Below are positions 1 to 6,697 of a stretch of 11,477 nucleotides of DNA, one piece after another (within the stretch, counting starts at the first letter, position 1; every line of letters begins with the position of its first letter). Position numbers and translations under genes: made by a program. The stretch is from JACKOD01 sp041591635. GTDB taxonomy: Bacteria; Pseudomonadota; Gammaproteobacteria; Pseudomonadales; Oleiphilaceae. The notes below the pieces were generated by a model. The model searched no databases, was not told the origin of the DNA, and saw only the letters and a list, made by a program, of their open reading frames with translations. The stretch is from assembly GCA_041591635.1 (NCBI GenBank), contig JBFHRO010000101.1, positions 1-11,477 on the forward strand, given 5' to 3'.

Positions 1-240
1 CAGCCGAACCGTGCCCGCAAAACACCCCGAAGGCCGGTGTCGGATCAGGTAGTGATGCGAAAAGGCATCAAAATCATCAACCTCCATCTTTTGAGGAAAC
101 GCAGATTCGTCTTCAAAACGAAGTTCCGCACAGTAAACCTCATAGCGAATACGAAAACATTCTTCCTGGAGCTGGCGAGAATCCGCCAAAACAACATCAA
201 AATAGGTATCAAACAACTGCGGAAGATCTTCTTCAAGCAT
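1..240 (-). CDS. PEP-CTERM/exosortase system-associated acyltransferase, N-terminal fragment (runs off left edge)
   Basis: Eighty codons are visible from an ATG at 240-238; the rest lies outside the window. The protein opens MLEEDLPQLFDTYFDVVLAD, continues with CFRIRYEVYCAELRFE and reaches AGTVRL at the edge. This order (FDxYFxVxLAxS, then FRIRYxVYCxExxFE, then GTVRL) is the N-terminal signature of the GNAT-fold acyltransferases found with exosortase/PEP-CTERM protein-sorting systems (related to N-acyl amino acid synthases). The family presumably moves an acyl group from an acyl carrier to an amino-group acceptor; the real substrate is not known to me. The start is supported by a GGGAGG ribosome site (245-250 on the complement) four bases upstream. 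It is divergent from the exported-protein operon at 520, with 279 bases between. Its presence implies that the genome carries an exosortase elsewhere. Family assignment is firm; the acyl-CoA or acyl-ACP substrate is inference. Confidence 0.88.
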   Translation of the reverse strand, partial: MLEEDLPQLFDTYFDVVLADSRQLQEECFRIRYEVYCAELRFEDESAFPQKMEVDDFDAFSHHYLIRHRPSGCFAGTVRL

Positions 241-423
241 ACAACCTCCCTGAGCAACATTCCGATCCAAAAAACCCGGCAACTCGACCACTGGTTAAAT
301 ATCAGCCTAGTATTTCGAGCTTTTTTTTCCAGCGATTATCCGTAACTATTTTGCCACAGTATTTTGTCGCCGTACGCAACCAACTATAATGGCGACCCCA
401 ATTAATGAAAAACAGGCTCAGGC

Positions 424-439
424 TGGCACAATTTGTGCT
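424..439 (+). promoter_or_regulatory. Sigma-54 (RpoN) -24/-12 promoter
   Basis: TGGCACAATTTGTGCT matches the sigma-54 consensus TGGCACG-N4-TTGCW at 10 of 12 defined positions. The invariant GG (425-426) and GC (437-438) have the correct spacing. Transcription would start near 450, giving a leader of about 70 bases before the ATG at 520. PEP-CTERM/exosortase loci are known to be served by the PrsK/PrsR two-component pair, in which PrsR is a sigma-54-dependent activator, so the promoter type fits the neighbouring acyltransferase. I did not find a convincing enhancer site. The assignment is by motif only. Confidence 0.68.
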
Positions 440-519
440 GATTTAGGTTAAAATCGTTAATCTACACCAGTTCCTGTAAAGTAACCTGACAAAACAGGAT
501 ATGGACGAGGCCCGCCAGA

Positions 520-1248
520 ATGGATAATAAAGTGAAGCAAGCACCTAATGATGAGAATATCGGTAACCCGTCGAATTCCAAGAGAAAACTGATTTTGGGA
601 TTAGCTGCCGCGCCGGTAGCCGCGACACTGCCCACCCGGTTTGCATGGGGGCGTGGCAACAACTGCTCAATTTCGGGCTTGCTCAGCGGCAATCTTTCGA
701 ACCAGCCGGACTACCAGTGCCGTACAGCCAACGGGAAATCGCCAGGATTCTGGAAGACTCATGCCGGCTGCTGGCCAGTCGCTGTACTCATTGGGAAGAT
801 CAAGGCACCCGATGGAGTCAACGTAGTAAGGCAATTGAGCATTAGCGACAGTCCGAACCTTAAGTGTGCTTATCTCCAGAACGGCACGGCCAACACCAAC
901 GGAAAACTCCTGGGAAACTGGCAGGACTATACCTACAGCGACGGCATATCACTTTCTACCCTCTTGTCCAACGCCAGTGGGCAGATTGTTGCAGGATACA
1001 ACAATACACTCATAGACTATCTCGCCAATGGGCCAGGCTTTCCAAAGCATGTGGCCGCCGCCATGCTGTCGGCTCACCATCCGAACACCAACTACCCCTA
1101 TACGCCAAAGGAGGTTGCCGACGCAGTTATTTATGCGTTGAATGCCGGGGATGAAAAGGTAGCCAAACTGACCGAGATTCTTAAACAGTTGCAGGATGGC
1201 CTGGGAAGTGCGGACGCGCCTCACTTGGTGACTCGCGTGAGCTGTTGA
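520..1248 (+). CDS. Exported protein with PGFWKxH motif; likely substrate of the adjoining HPr-rel-A genes
   Basis: A 242-aa protein without a recognised function. Residues 1-20 are a polar, Asn/Asp-rich leader. They are followed by S-K-R-K (20-23) and a hydrophobic stretch LILGLAAAPVAA (24-35), then Pro/Arg residues and the probable mature start near 43-47. This resembles a Sec signal or a Tat signal in which the twin arginines are replaced by Lys-Arg. Next come CSISGLLSGNLS (49-60) and SPGFWKTHAGCWP (74-86); PG[FY]WK-x-H motifs recur in secreted bacterial proteins, some of them PEP-CTERM proteins. Cysteines at 49, 67, 84, one in the centre and the final residue 242 could form disulfides after export. 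There is no C-terminal PEP-CTERM anchor; the protein ends VTRVSC. The ATG at 520 has only a weak GACGAGG upstream. It is the first gene after a sigma-54 promoter, and its stop overlaps the next start by one base. The role as modified substrate is inference. Confidence 0.72.
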   Translation: MDNKVKQAPNDENIGNPSNSKRKLILGLAAAPVAATLPTRFAWGRGNNCSISGLLSGNLSNQPDYQCRTANGKSPGFWKTHAGCWPVAVLIGKIKAPDGVNVVRQLSISDSPNLKCAYLQNGTANTNGKLLGNWQDYTYSDGISLSTLLSNASGQIVAGYNNTLIDYLANGPGFPKHVAAAMLSAHHPNTNYPYTPKEVADAVIYALNAGDEKVAKLTEILKQLQDGLGSADAPHLVTRVSC

Positions 1249-1550
1249 TGCCAGAAAAAAATAATCATATCAAATACATCAGCCCTTCTGTGAAGGGCTT
1301 TTCTGTTTATGTAAAAGAATACGACACCAGTGCAGTCGTGTACGATGGCCGCAGTGGCGACATCCATCGCGTTAATCCGCTTTGCGGACTTCTGCTTCCG
1401 CTTCTGATTGATCAGCCAATGACGATACAGGATCTCACCAGTATACTGATCGACCAATACGAGATTGACGCAAAACCAGACAGGGTACAGGATGAGGTGC
1501 TGGCCAGTCTTCGCTATCTGCAATCACTTGAACTCGTTGAAACAATTTGA
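1248..1550 (+). CDS. PqqD family protein, HPr-rel-A system
   Basis: A 100-aa protein with the PqqD-like winged-helix layout. A short strand region comes first, then VVYDGRSGDIHRVNPLCGLLLPLL (around residues 30-55) with the typical 'V.d...g..h.LN..a..l..LL' pattern, then a helical end (DEVLASLRYLQSLELVE). PqqD-type domains act as peptide chaperones (RiPP recognition elements) that bind a leader peptide and present it to a modifying enzyme. This one lies between a putative exported substrate and a kinase. I chose ATG 1248, which shares its A with the upstream TGA (TGATG), over a TTG three bases earlier; no good ribosome site is visible, so translation is probably coupled to the gene before. A terminator-like hairpin falls in codons 12-18. 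The next gene begins 23 bases after its stop. Confidence 0.82.
   Translation: MPEKNNHIKYISPSVKGFSVYVKEYDTSAVVYDGRSGDIHRVNPLCGLLLPLLIDQPMTIQDLTSILIDQYEIDAKPDRVQDEVLASLRYLQSLELVETI
1281..1310 (+). terminator. Intrinsic-terminator-like hairpin inside the PqqD-like gene (possible attenuator)
   Basis: AGCCCTTC (1281-1288) and GAAGGGCT (1292-1299) form a perfect 8-bp stem around a TGT loop. A T-rich tract follows at once (TTTTCTGTTT within 1299-1308). It starts 33 bases after the stop of the exported-protein gene and sits in codons 12-18 of the PqqD-like gene. As a terminator it would end most transcripts after the first gene and let only some reach the enzyme genes. Ribosomes re-initiating at the TGATG overlap would tend to melt it, giving translation-coupled readthrough. 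The stem and tract are seen directly; function is inferred. Confidence 0.5.
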
Positions 1551-1573
1551 ATCTATCGCCAAAAGGCCCCGCT

Positions 1574-2449
1574 ATGGAGTTGAATTTACATCTGCGCACC
1601 GGCCCGTTTCATATCGCGATTGAGGAGTTTGAAACGCCTTTTGTTGAGGATTTGCAGCGCCTCTACCACTATCAGATTGCCGCCAGCCAGGCAGTAAAGA
1701 ATGCATTCATCGATTTTCGTATATCCGTAAAGGCGAGCTCGTTTCTGCGGCGGTTTTACCGACCCCAAGTCAGTTTTTTTTGCGACACGTACCAACCCTT
1801 TTACCCGCTGCCCTACTCGCAAACCTTACCCATGTTCGAGTGGGGCTTTAATTGGTGTATTGCAACTCAAGCACATCAGTTTCTGCAGTTTCACGCTGCA
1901 GGTCTGGCCAGAGATAATGTCATGGTAATCATGCCGGCACCGCCCGGCTCCGGCAAAAGCACACTTACGGCTGCGCTCATGCACCATGGCTGGCGCTTGT
2001 TTTCTGATGAAATCGTGATGATTCGGCCAACCGATGGACATGCAGTACCATTGGCGCGCCCGATTAATCTTAAAAACGATTCTATTGATATTGCCCAAAA
2101 CCTGTTCACCGGGAACTATTTTTCTCAACGCTTCCAGGATACGCACAAAGGTACGGTTGCCCTTATGGCGCCCTCCAGAACCAGCGTTGATTTAGTGGAC
2201 CGAACCCAGATTCCGACACACATTGTCTTCCCGCGCTACGAAGCGGGAGCTCGCCTGGAGGTAACATCCATGCCGCAAGCCGAGGCTTTGATGGAGCTGG
2301 TAACCAATAGCTTTAATTACCACATGTTAGGCGAGGAGGGTGTCAAGCTTGCCATGGACGTAGTAGATGGATGTGAGTGCATGCACCTGAAGTACAGCGA
2401 CTTCGACGATGTCTTTTGTTTCTTCGATTCACTGGCAAATGCCCAATGA
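1574..2449 (+). CDS. HprK-related kinase A
   Basis: A 291-aa protein of the HPr kinase/phosphorylase-like P-loop family, subfamily HprK-rel-A. The Walker A loop APPGSGKS spans residues 122-129. It is preceded by FHAAGLA with His107, matching the conserved His-Ala region of HprK, and followed by HHGWRLFSDEIVMI with Asp145-Glu146 as candidate acidic catalytic residues. The N-terminal 100 residues are variable, with aromatic-rich segments. HprK itself phosphorylates a serine on HPr; relatives in lasso peptide clusters phosphorylate a C-terminal serine of the precursor. Here the acceptor is unknown, and the exported protein encoded at 520 is the obvious candidate. I chose ATG 1574 because AAAAGG (1561-1566) stands seven bases upstream; an in-frame TTG at 1547 overlapping the previous stop is the alternative. 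The gene overlaps the next one by four bases (ATGA). Confidence 0.87.
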   Translation: MELNLHLRTGPFHIAIEEFETPFVEDLQRLYHYQIAASQAVKNAFIDFRISVKASSFLRRFYRPQVSFFCDTYQPFYPLPYSQTLPMFEWGFNWCIATQAHQFLQFHAAGLARDNVMVIMPAPPGSGKSTLTAALMHHGWRLFSDEIVMIRPTDGHAVPLARPINLKNDSIDIAQNLFTGNYFSQRFQDTHKGTVALMAPSRTSVDLVDRTQIPTHIVFPRYEAGARLEVTSMPQAEALMELVTNSFNYHMLGEEGVKLAMDVVDGCECMHLKYSDFDDVFCFFDSLANAQ

Positions 2450-3543
2450 CCACCAGCATGCTGATTCAGGTGCTCCGACAGCCGGCCATCATTCGTGATT
2501 TCCACCTGCATGACTGGGATCTTTTGATTCGCCAGGCTCGTTCTTCCGGTCTTTTGGCTCGACTGTTTCATGTGCTAGAAGACGAAAAGCTAACGACGCA
2601 CATCCCTCTTCCTGCACTCAATCACCTGACCTCGGCTTGCAAACAAGCCCAACGTCAGCATCAACAGGTTTTCTGGGAAACCTATCAAATACAGAAGGCA
2701 TTGCAAGGCACAGGCGTGATGCCGGTGCTACTTAAGGGCGCGGCCTACATCTACCGCAACCTGCCATGCGCACAAGGCCGCACGCTCAGTGACATAGATA
2801 TCCTTGTACCCAAAAGCGACATCAAGAAAACCGAGATGCACTTGCTCATGGCCGGCTGGATCACCACCAAAGCCAATGATTACGACAAAATGTACTACCG
2901 GGAGTGGACTCACGAAATCCCGCCGATTCAGCATATCAAGCGCGGTACAGTGCTTGACGTTCATCACAATCTGTTTCCGGTGCTGAATTTTTGCATCAAC
3001 ACCGACAAGCTGTGGCGCAGAGCCTCCTTTGACGAAGCAGGTATTGGCACACTGTGCCTGGAAGACATGTTGCTACATAGCGCAACCCATCTTTTTCTTG
3101 AAGGTGACTTTGAACACGGTCTGCGCGATTTGACCGATCTTGATCGCCTGTTTTTGATGGTAGGCGAACAAAGACGCTGGGAGGCACTCAAGATCCGCGC
3201 CTTTACCCTCGGGCTTGCACTCCCGCTTTTTTACGCGGCGCGCTACTGCCACAAGATTCTCGGCACCTTTGTACCGGAAAACTACCTTGATGCTTACGAA
3301 TGCGGCATTCGTGCGACAGGAAAGCTGCAAATGATGGATTGGCTGTTTTTGAAGGTACTGATCCCCTTTCATCCAAGCGCCACACACCCACTGCATGGAG
3401 TTGCAATTTATATTCTTTACTGGCGCGGGCACTTCAACCGTATGCCCCTGCGCATTCTCCTGCCGCATTTGGCTAAAAAGGCACTGCGATCTCTGTTTAA
3501 CAACAAAACAAGTGCGCAAAAAACGCTCACACCCCACGCCTGA
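2446..3543 (+). CDS. Nucleotidyltransferase family protein (NTP_transf_5 type)
   Basis: A 365-aa protein of the PF14907-like nucleotidyltransferase family. The active-site region is clear: PVLLKGAAYIY (from residue 93) followed by GRTLSDIDILV (111-121), with Asp116 and Asp118 forming the D-x-D metal site of the polymerase-beta fold. After it come VLDVHHNLFP and ATHLFLEGDF-type helical segments usual for the family. The family presumably transfers a nucleotide or phosphoryl group; members occur next to HprK-like kinases in peptide-tailoring clusters and in capsule loci. The start at 2446 is chosen for the ATGA overlap with the kinase stop, implying translational coupling; an in-frame ATG at 2458 is possible. 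It closes the operon and ends seven bases from the convergent gene at 3551. Family call is strong; the substrate is unknown. Confidence 0.85.
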   Translation: MTTSMLIQVLRQPAIIRDFHLHDWDLLIRQARSSGLLARLFHVLEDEKLTTHIPLPALNHLTSACKQAQRQHQQVFWETYQIQKALQGTGVMPVLLKGAAYIYRNLPCAQGRTLSDIDILVPKSDIKKTEMHLLMAGWITTKANDYDKMYYREWTHEIPPIQHIKRGTVLDVHHNLFPVLNFCINTDKLWRRASFDEAGIGTLCLEDMLLHSATHLFLEGDFEHGLRDLTDLDRLFLMVGEQRRWEALKIRAFTLGLALPLFYAARYCHKILGTFVPENYLDAYECGIRATGKLQMMDWLFLKVLIPFHPSATHPLHGVAIYILYWRGHFNRMPLRILLPHLAKKALRSLFNNKTSAQKTLTPHA

Positions 3544-3555
3544 GTCTGATTCAGG
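3539..3555. terminator. Small hairpin spanning two convergent stop codons
   Basis: CCTGA (3539-3543) and TCAGG (3551-3555) pair around a seven-base loop, so that each arm carries one of the two convergent stop codons. The stem is only 5 bp and no T tract follows on either strand. It may slow readthrough between the operons, but it could be chance. Confidence 0.22.
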
Positions 3556-4174
3556 GCATGGTCAGTGCCGGATCGCTCGCTTTCAATTCTTGCTGCATTT
3601 GTTCAAGGCGTCGAATTTTCTCAAGCCCCACTTCGATGTCTTTCTCAGCCATCCCCTCGGATCTGGCACGATCAATATCGGCCTTCAAGGATTCTATTTG
3701 TTTACCTGATTCCACAACGAACAGGCGTTTGAGTTTTCGTTCTTGATCCGCCTCCCAGGCATGATATAAGGCCTGATCTTCGAGCTGAGACTCGTCCGGC
3801 TTCGACTCCGGCAGCGTCGTACCTATCGGGGGCGCCCGGTCGTCGCCCATCGTAATACTGCTTCCGAAAGCCTCAACAGCTTGCGTGTTCAAGTCGATTC
3901 GCTCAACAGCGCTGGAATCCTCTGATACTGCATCGGACTCATTAAGCAGCACATCATGGTCGGCAGTTTCACTCAGATCAGATTCAAGATGCGACAGCGC
4001 AGGGTTGCTCATCCCGATCACCCCAGCACTTTTTGTCGTGGCTGGCTCAGGCAATGCCGGCAACACTGCTGTTTCAGGTGCATCTGGCGCATCGAAAAAC
4101 TGCCAACACAGGATCGCCAAAATCAGTAACGCCAGAGCAATAAACAATCCGCCTTTTATCGACATCTTTTGCAT
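3551..4174 (-). CDS. Membrane-anchored protein with acidic linker and helical C-terminus; possible phospholipase helper
   Basis: A 207-aa protein I do not recognise. One transmembrane segment (about 8-26, GGLFIALALLILAILCWQFF) follows a short positive N-terminus, so the bulk should face the periplasm. Residues 27-135 are a Pro/Ala- then Asp/Glu/Ser-rich, probably disordered linker. Residues 136-200 are charged and helical (ERKLKRL..., LKADIDRARSEG, LEKIRRLEQMQQEL) with coiled-coil character. The anchor-linker-helix layout is like that of lipase-specific foldases (Lif/LipB), but it is shorter than their roughly 340 residues and the Lif motif is not visible, so this is analogy only. It is third in the leftward operon, 45 bases after the SurA-like gene, with a small GACTG/CAGTC hairpin in the gap (4201-4218). 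AGGT six bases upstream supports the ATG at 4174. Confidence 0.65.
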   Translation of the reverse strand: MQKMSIKGGLFIALALLILAILCWQFFDAPDAPETAVLPALPEPATTKSAGVIGMSNPALSHLESDLSETADHDVLLNESDAVSEDSSAVERIDLNTQAVEAFGSSITMGDDRAPPIGTTLPESKPDESQLEDQALYHAWEADQERKLKRLFVVESGKQIESLKADIDRARSEGMAEKDIEVGLEKIRRLEQMQQELKASDPALTMP

Positions 4175-4219
4175 TGCATACCTGCCTGATATTGCTGCCG
4201 GACTGCACGTGAACAGTCA

Positions 4220-5563
4220 TTACTGATACCAATTCTCGGCAATCCGGATCGTCGCTGCGTCTCTGAGACCTTGTTTTAGCTGCGCATAGTGGGTATTAAT
4301 TGCCTCTTGGGCAATCACTTTGCCCGCCAAATAGCGCACGGTTTCGCTCTTCTCGTCGTAATAGCCTTCTACTCGCTCATCGACCAACAGAATTTCCCAA
4401 AACACATCGCCATTGGCCTGAGGCGCTCTTATGGGCCGTGAAACCTGGCCTTGCTTCAGGGCAAATACCACACTTTTGAGCCAGACAAAGGTCTTGTCAT
4501 CGTGACGGATGATCGGCAGCTGGCCAGGGACCTCGGCCTTCCCGTCGCCGGCAATCGAATACTGCTGCGCCAGGGCATCAAAAGAAACGCCCTCCAGCAG
4601 TTTGGTGAATACCTTATTGGCAGTCTCCTGGTCCTTGAGCTGGATGTGGCGCGCAGCAACGGCTTCGACACGTCGAAAACGCTCTTTATGTTCCCGGTAG
4701 TAACGGGCAATGTCCTGGTCGCTGACGCGCTCGTAGGCGGCTTGTAACGCCGGGTTATCGTCATGCATATCCAGCTCCACCCCCAGGTGCGCCCGCAAGC
4801 GTTGAGTGTAATAGCGGGCACGGACAAGCGCCTGCAAATCGCTAACCCCCTTCTCACCCAGCGCCGAGTGGTTACGGGCCCACCATAATGTCAGTTCTTG
4901 ACCCGCCAGAACCACCAACTGCTCGCGCATAAAGTCAGCCGATGACTCATGCAGCTTTATGCGTCCCTGCACATTCTGGCGATCGTACAGCTCTGCCAGA
5001 GTCACGGCGCGTGGCGCCTGCCCGGGCAAAGTAAAGCTACCCACGACAATACCCGAGGCTTGTTCTCGGGCCGAAGCTGATAACTCATAAACCATGCCGA
5101 CGCTTGCAAGTGTCGCCTTGGCTTGATCCACAGCTGTGGCGTCCGCAAAGGTGACGATTTTGTCGATGTTTATCTGTGGATTGGCATGCCGAAACGCATT
5201 CAACTCTTTGCCATAGACGCTCTGGATAATACCGACCTGTTGCCCCGTTACCCAAACCGACACCGGGAAACCGACAGCCACATTGGTCTCAAGCACATCG
5301 GCCCCCAGAGTTTTGAGCGCATAATCAGCCAGCAGACGATCATCAACAAGCGAATTAACGAATGCTGTCGCATCTATCTTCTTTCCGTCCGCATTGGCAA
5401 CCTGATACACGGCCTGCAACGCGACCTTGGCAAAGGCATGCTGATTGACCGTCAAGCCGGGTTGCAACTCGACCGCCCTGGCACTTTCACCATACCAGGC
5501 CAGAATCAGCAGCATCAGATGCCACAGACGTGGGCTGATCCTTTTCCTGTTCGTGAACCTCAT
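4220..5563 (-). CDS. Periplasmic SurA/PpiC-like peptidyl-prolyl isomerase, catalytic motifs eroded
   Basis: A 447-aa exported protein. A signal peptide occupies residues 1-30 (basic start, hydrophobic LMLLILAWY, cleavage after ARA). A SurA-N-like helical region includes VNSLVDDRLLADYA (69-82), and more helices run to about 295. A parvulin-like domain follows (about 300-398): ARHIQLKDQETANKVFTKLL, then GVSFDALAQQYS, then FALKQGQVSRPI. His306 corresponds to the first parvulin histidine. The GGDLGW segment is replaced by PGQLPII, and the second catalytic histidine of 'GyHii' is missing (NGDVFWEI). It therefore probably works as a chaperone rather than as a full prolyl isomerase. It lies between the secreted phospholipase-like gene (51 bases upstream) and the anchored protein (45 bases downstream), so a dedicated helper role is likely. 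The start is supported by an AAGAGGT site at 5568-5574 (complement). Confidence 0.8.
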   Translation of the reverse strand: MRFTNRKRISPRLWHLMLLILAWYGESARAVELQPGLTVNQHAFAKVALQAVYQVANADGKKIDATAFVNSLVDDRLLADYALKTLGADVLETNVAVGFPVSVWVTGQQVGIIQSVYGKELNAFRHANPQINIDKIVTFADATAVDQAKATLASVGMVYELSASAREQASGIVVGSFTLPGQAPRAVTLAELYDRQNVQGRIKLHESSADFMREQLVVLAGQELTLWWARNHSALGEKGVSDLQALVRARYYTQRLRAHLGVELDMHDDNPALQAAYERVSDQDIARYYREHKERFRRVEAVAARHIQLKDQETANKVFTKLLEGVSFDALAQQYSIAGDGKAEVPGQLPIIRHDDKTFVWLKSVVFALKQGQVSRPIRAPQANGDVFWEILLVDERVEGYYDEKSETVRYLAGKVIAQEAINTHYAQLKQGLRDAATIRIAENWYQ

Positions 5564-5614
5564 AATGACCTCTTCACAAAGCCGCGGTTACTGCCACGAC
5601 ACGAGTTAGTGATC

Positions 5615-6637
5615 TCAGAAGCGCATAGCAGCATGATTAAGAATATGCACCACCATCGCAATGGCATGAGGAATGGTTTGGCGCGCCACCTGTACCCGGT
5701 CGTAATGATCCTGGCTGCTCAGCACCATGCCACCCACAGAGTAGCTGAAAGCACCGCCTTGCGTCAGCAATGGCCGAATGTCGGTAACATCAGAATGAAC
5801 GGGCGTGAAGTAATTCATGGCCTCACCTACCAGCGTGAGATCGTTGAGGTTTTCACGATCATAATAGTCGCGGACCCAGCTTTCCCAGCCAGAATGGTTC
5901 AGATCCGAGGTTGTCCAGGTATGGTGAGGCTGCAAAAGATCGGTCGTATGTAACACAAAACCTAACGTTTGCGCTGTAGGGCGAGAAAGAAACTGATTGT
6001 ACCAATACTGACCCAGGTTATCGATTGGCTGGAATGCGGCTTTTTCAAAATCAGCATACATGGATTTAGTAGAGTAACCGTTGAGCCGATAGTTTTTTTC
6101 GGTCACATCGTAGCTGTTGTACTTGGAGTTATCGCGATTGAACCAACCTTTCATTCCGCCTTTGCCATCGTCGAGGTGGTCGCCGTACAGCCAGGTCGCC
6201 GCCATGGTGTCAATCGTGCCCCATACTGTCAACTTGGCGTAATTGTAGCCGCCAAAATCGTTGCCATGGGCATCTGAACCCTGGGTATGATTCTGAAAAT
6301 GCCAATACGATGTGTATTTCACTATCGAAGCTCCGGCTCCCCATACGGGCGCCAGCTGGCAATCGCCCGATATCGCACCACAGAGGTAGGTATCCTCGAA
6401 GTCATCCACATCATAGGCACCCTGCCCCAAAATATCCGCCAGCCTGGTCATACTGATACCGGAGGCGCTCGCCACCTGTTTCAGACGCGCATACTGGGTG
6501 GTAGAAGGATTGGCCTCCATATAGCGAATCGCATCCTGAACGATACGCTTGTGGGTTTCCTGGCTCCAGGCATTGGCCTGTGCAGAACAAAGTAAGGCGC
6601 CGGCGGTAAGAGAAACAATCATCAAAGGTGCTTTCAT
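5615..6637 (-). CDS. Secreted zinc-dependent phospholipase C-like enzyme
   Basis: A 340-aa protein whose signal peptide (1-23) ends ANA, leaving Trp24 as the first mature residue. That is the hallmark of the zinc phospholipase C / S1-P1 nuclease fold, where the N-terminal Trp binds zinc. The other ligands follow in the expected order: His29 (WSQETH), an Asp in the DVDD cluster (76-79), His113 in YWHFQNH, His230 and Asp233 in LHTTDLLQPHH, His238 or 239, then His248-x3-Glu252 in NHSGWE. All the zinc-site positions appear filled, so the enzyme should be active. It probably hydrolyses phospholipids outside the cell or in the periplasm; a nuclease or another phosphoesterase specificity cannot be excluded. 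It is the first gene of a leftward operon with a SurA-like chaperone and an anchored protein. The ribosome site is weak (ACGAGTG on the complement). Length is somewhat above the roughly 245-residue mature Bacillus enzyme, with an insert around 120-200. Confidence 0.82.
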   Translation of the reverse strand: MKAPLMIVSLTAGALLCSAQANAWSQETHKRIVQDAIRYMEANPSTTQYARLKQVASASGISMTRLADILGQGAYDVDDFEDTYLCGAISGDCQLAPVWGAGASIVKYTSYWHFQNHTQGSDAHGNDFGGYNYAKLTVWGTIDTMAATWLYGDHLDDGKGGMKGWFNRDNSKYNSYDVTEKNYRLNGYSTKSMYADFEKAAFQPIDNLGQYWYNQFLSRPTAQTLGFVLHTTDLLQPHHTWTTSDLNHSGWESWVRDYYDRENLNDLTLVGEAMNYFTPVHSDVTDIRPLLTQGGAFSYSVGGMVLSSQDHYDRVQVARQTIPHAIAMVVHILNHAAMRF

Positions 6638-6697
6638 AAATCACTCGTTATAGTTGTTGTTGACAAGTTTTGCGCTCGCACTTCAGTTGTACAAACG

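Noticed and set aside
310..328. T8 run at 321-328 as an intrinsic terminator
   Set aside because: The only stem before it is a 5-bp A+T pairing (AAATA/TATTT), too weak, and no plus-strand gene ends there.
37..345. Open frame of about 100 codons on the plus strand at the left edge
   Set aside because: It is antisense to the clearly recognised acyltransferase, has no ribosome site and reads as low-quality Lys/Arg/Ile-rich protein.
363..390. TATAAT at 385-390 as a sigma-70 promoter for the exported-protein gene
   Set aside because: The -10 is perfect, but the only -35-like sequence (TTGTCG, 4 of 6) has a 15-base spacer; the sigma-54 site downstream is far better supported.
1180..1248. PEP-CTERM sorting signal on the exported 242-aa protein
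   Set aside because: The C-terminus lacks a Pro-Glu-Pro motif, a transmembrane helix and a basic end.
520..3543. Complete lasso peptide biosynthetic cluster
   Set aside because: There is no short precursor, no transglutaminase-like leader protease, no asparagine-synthase-like cyclase and no ABC exporter; only the RRE, kinase and nucleotidyltransferase parts are shared.
5123..5953. A 276-codon frame on the plus strand across the SurA-like and phospholipase-like genes
   Set aside because: It is antisense to two genes with signal peptides and family motifs and would span their intergenic gap; its product resembles nothing.
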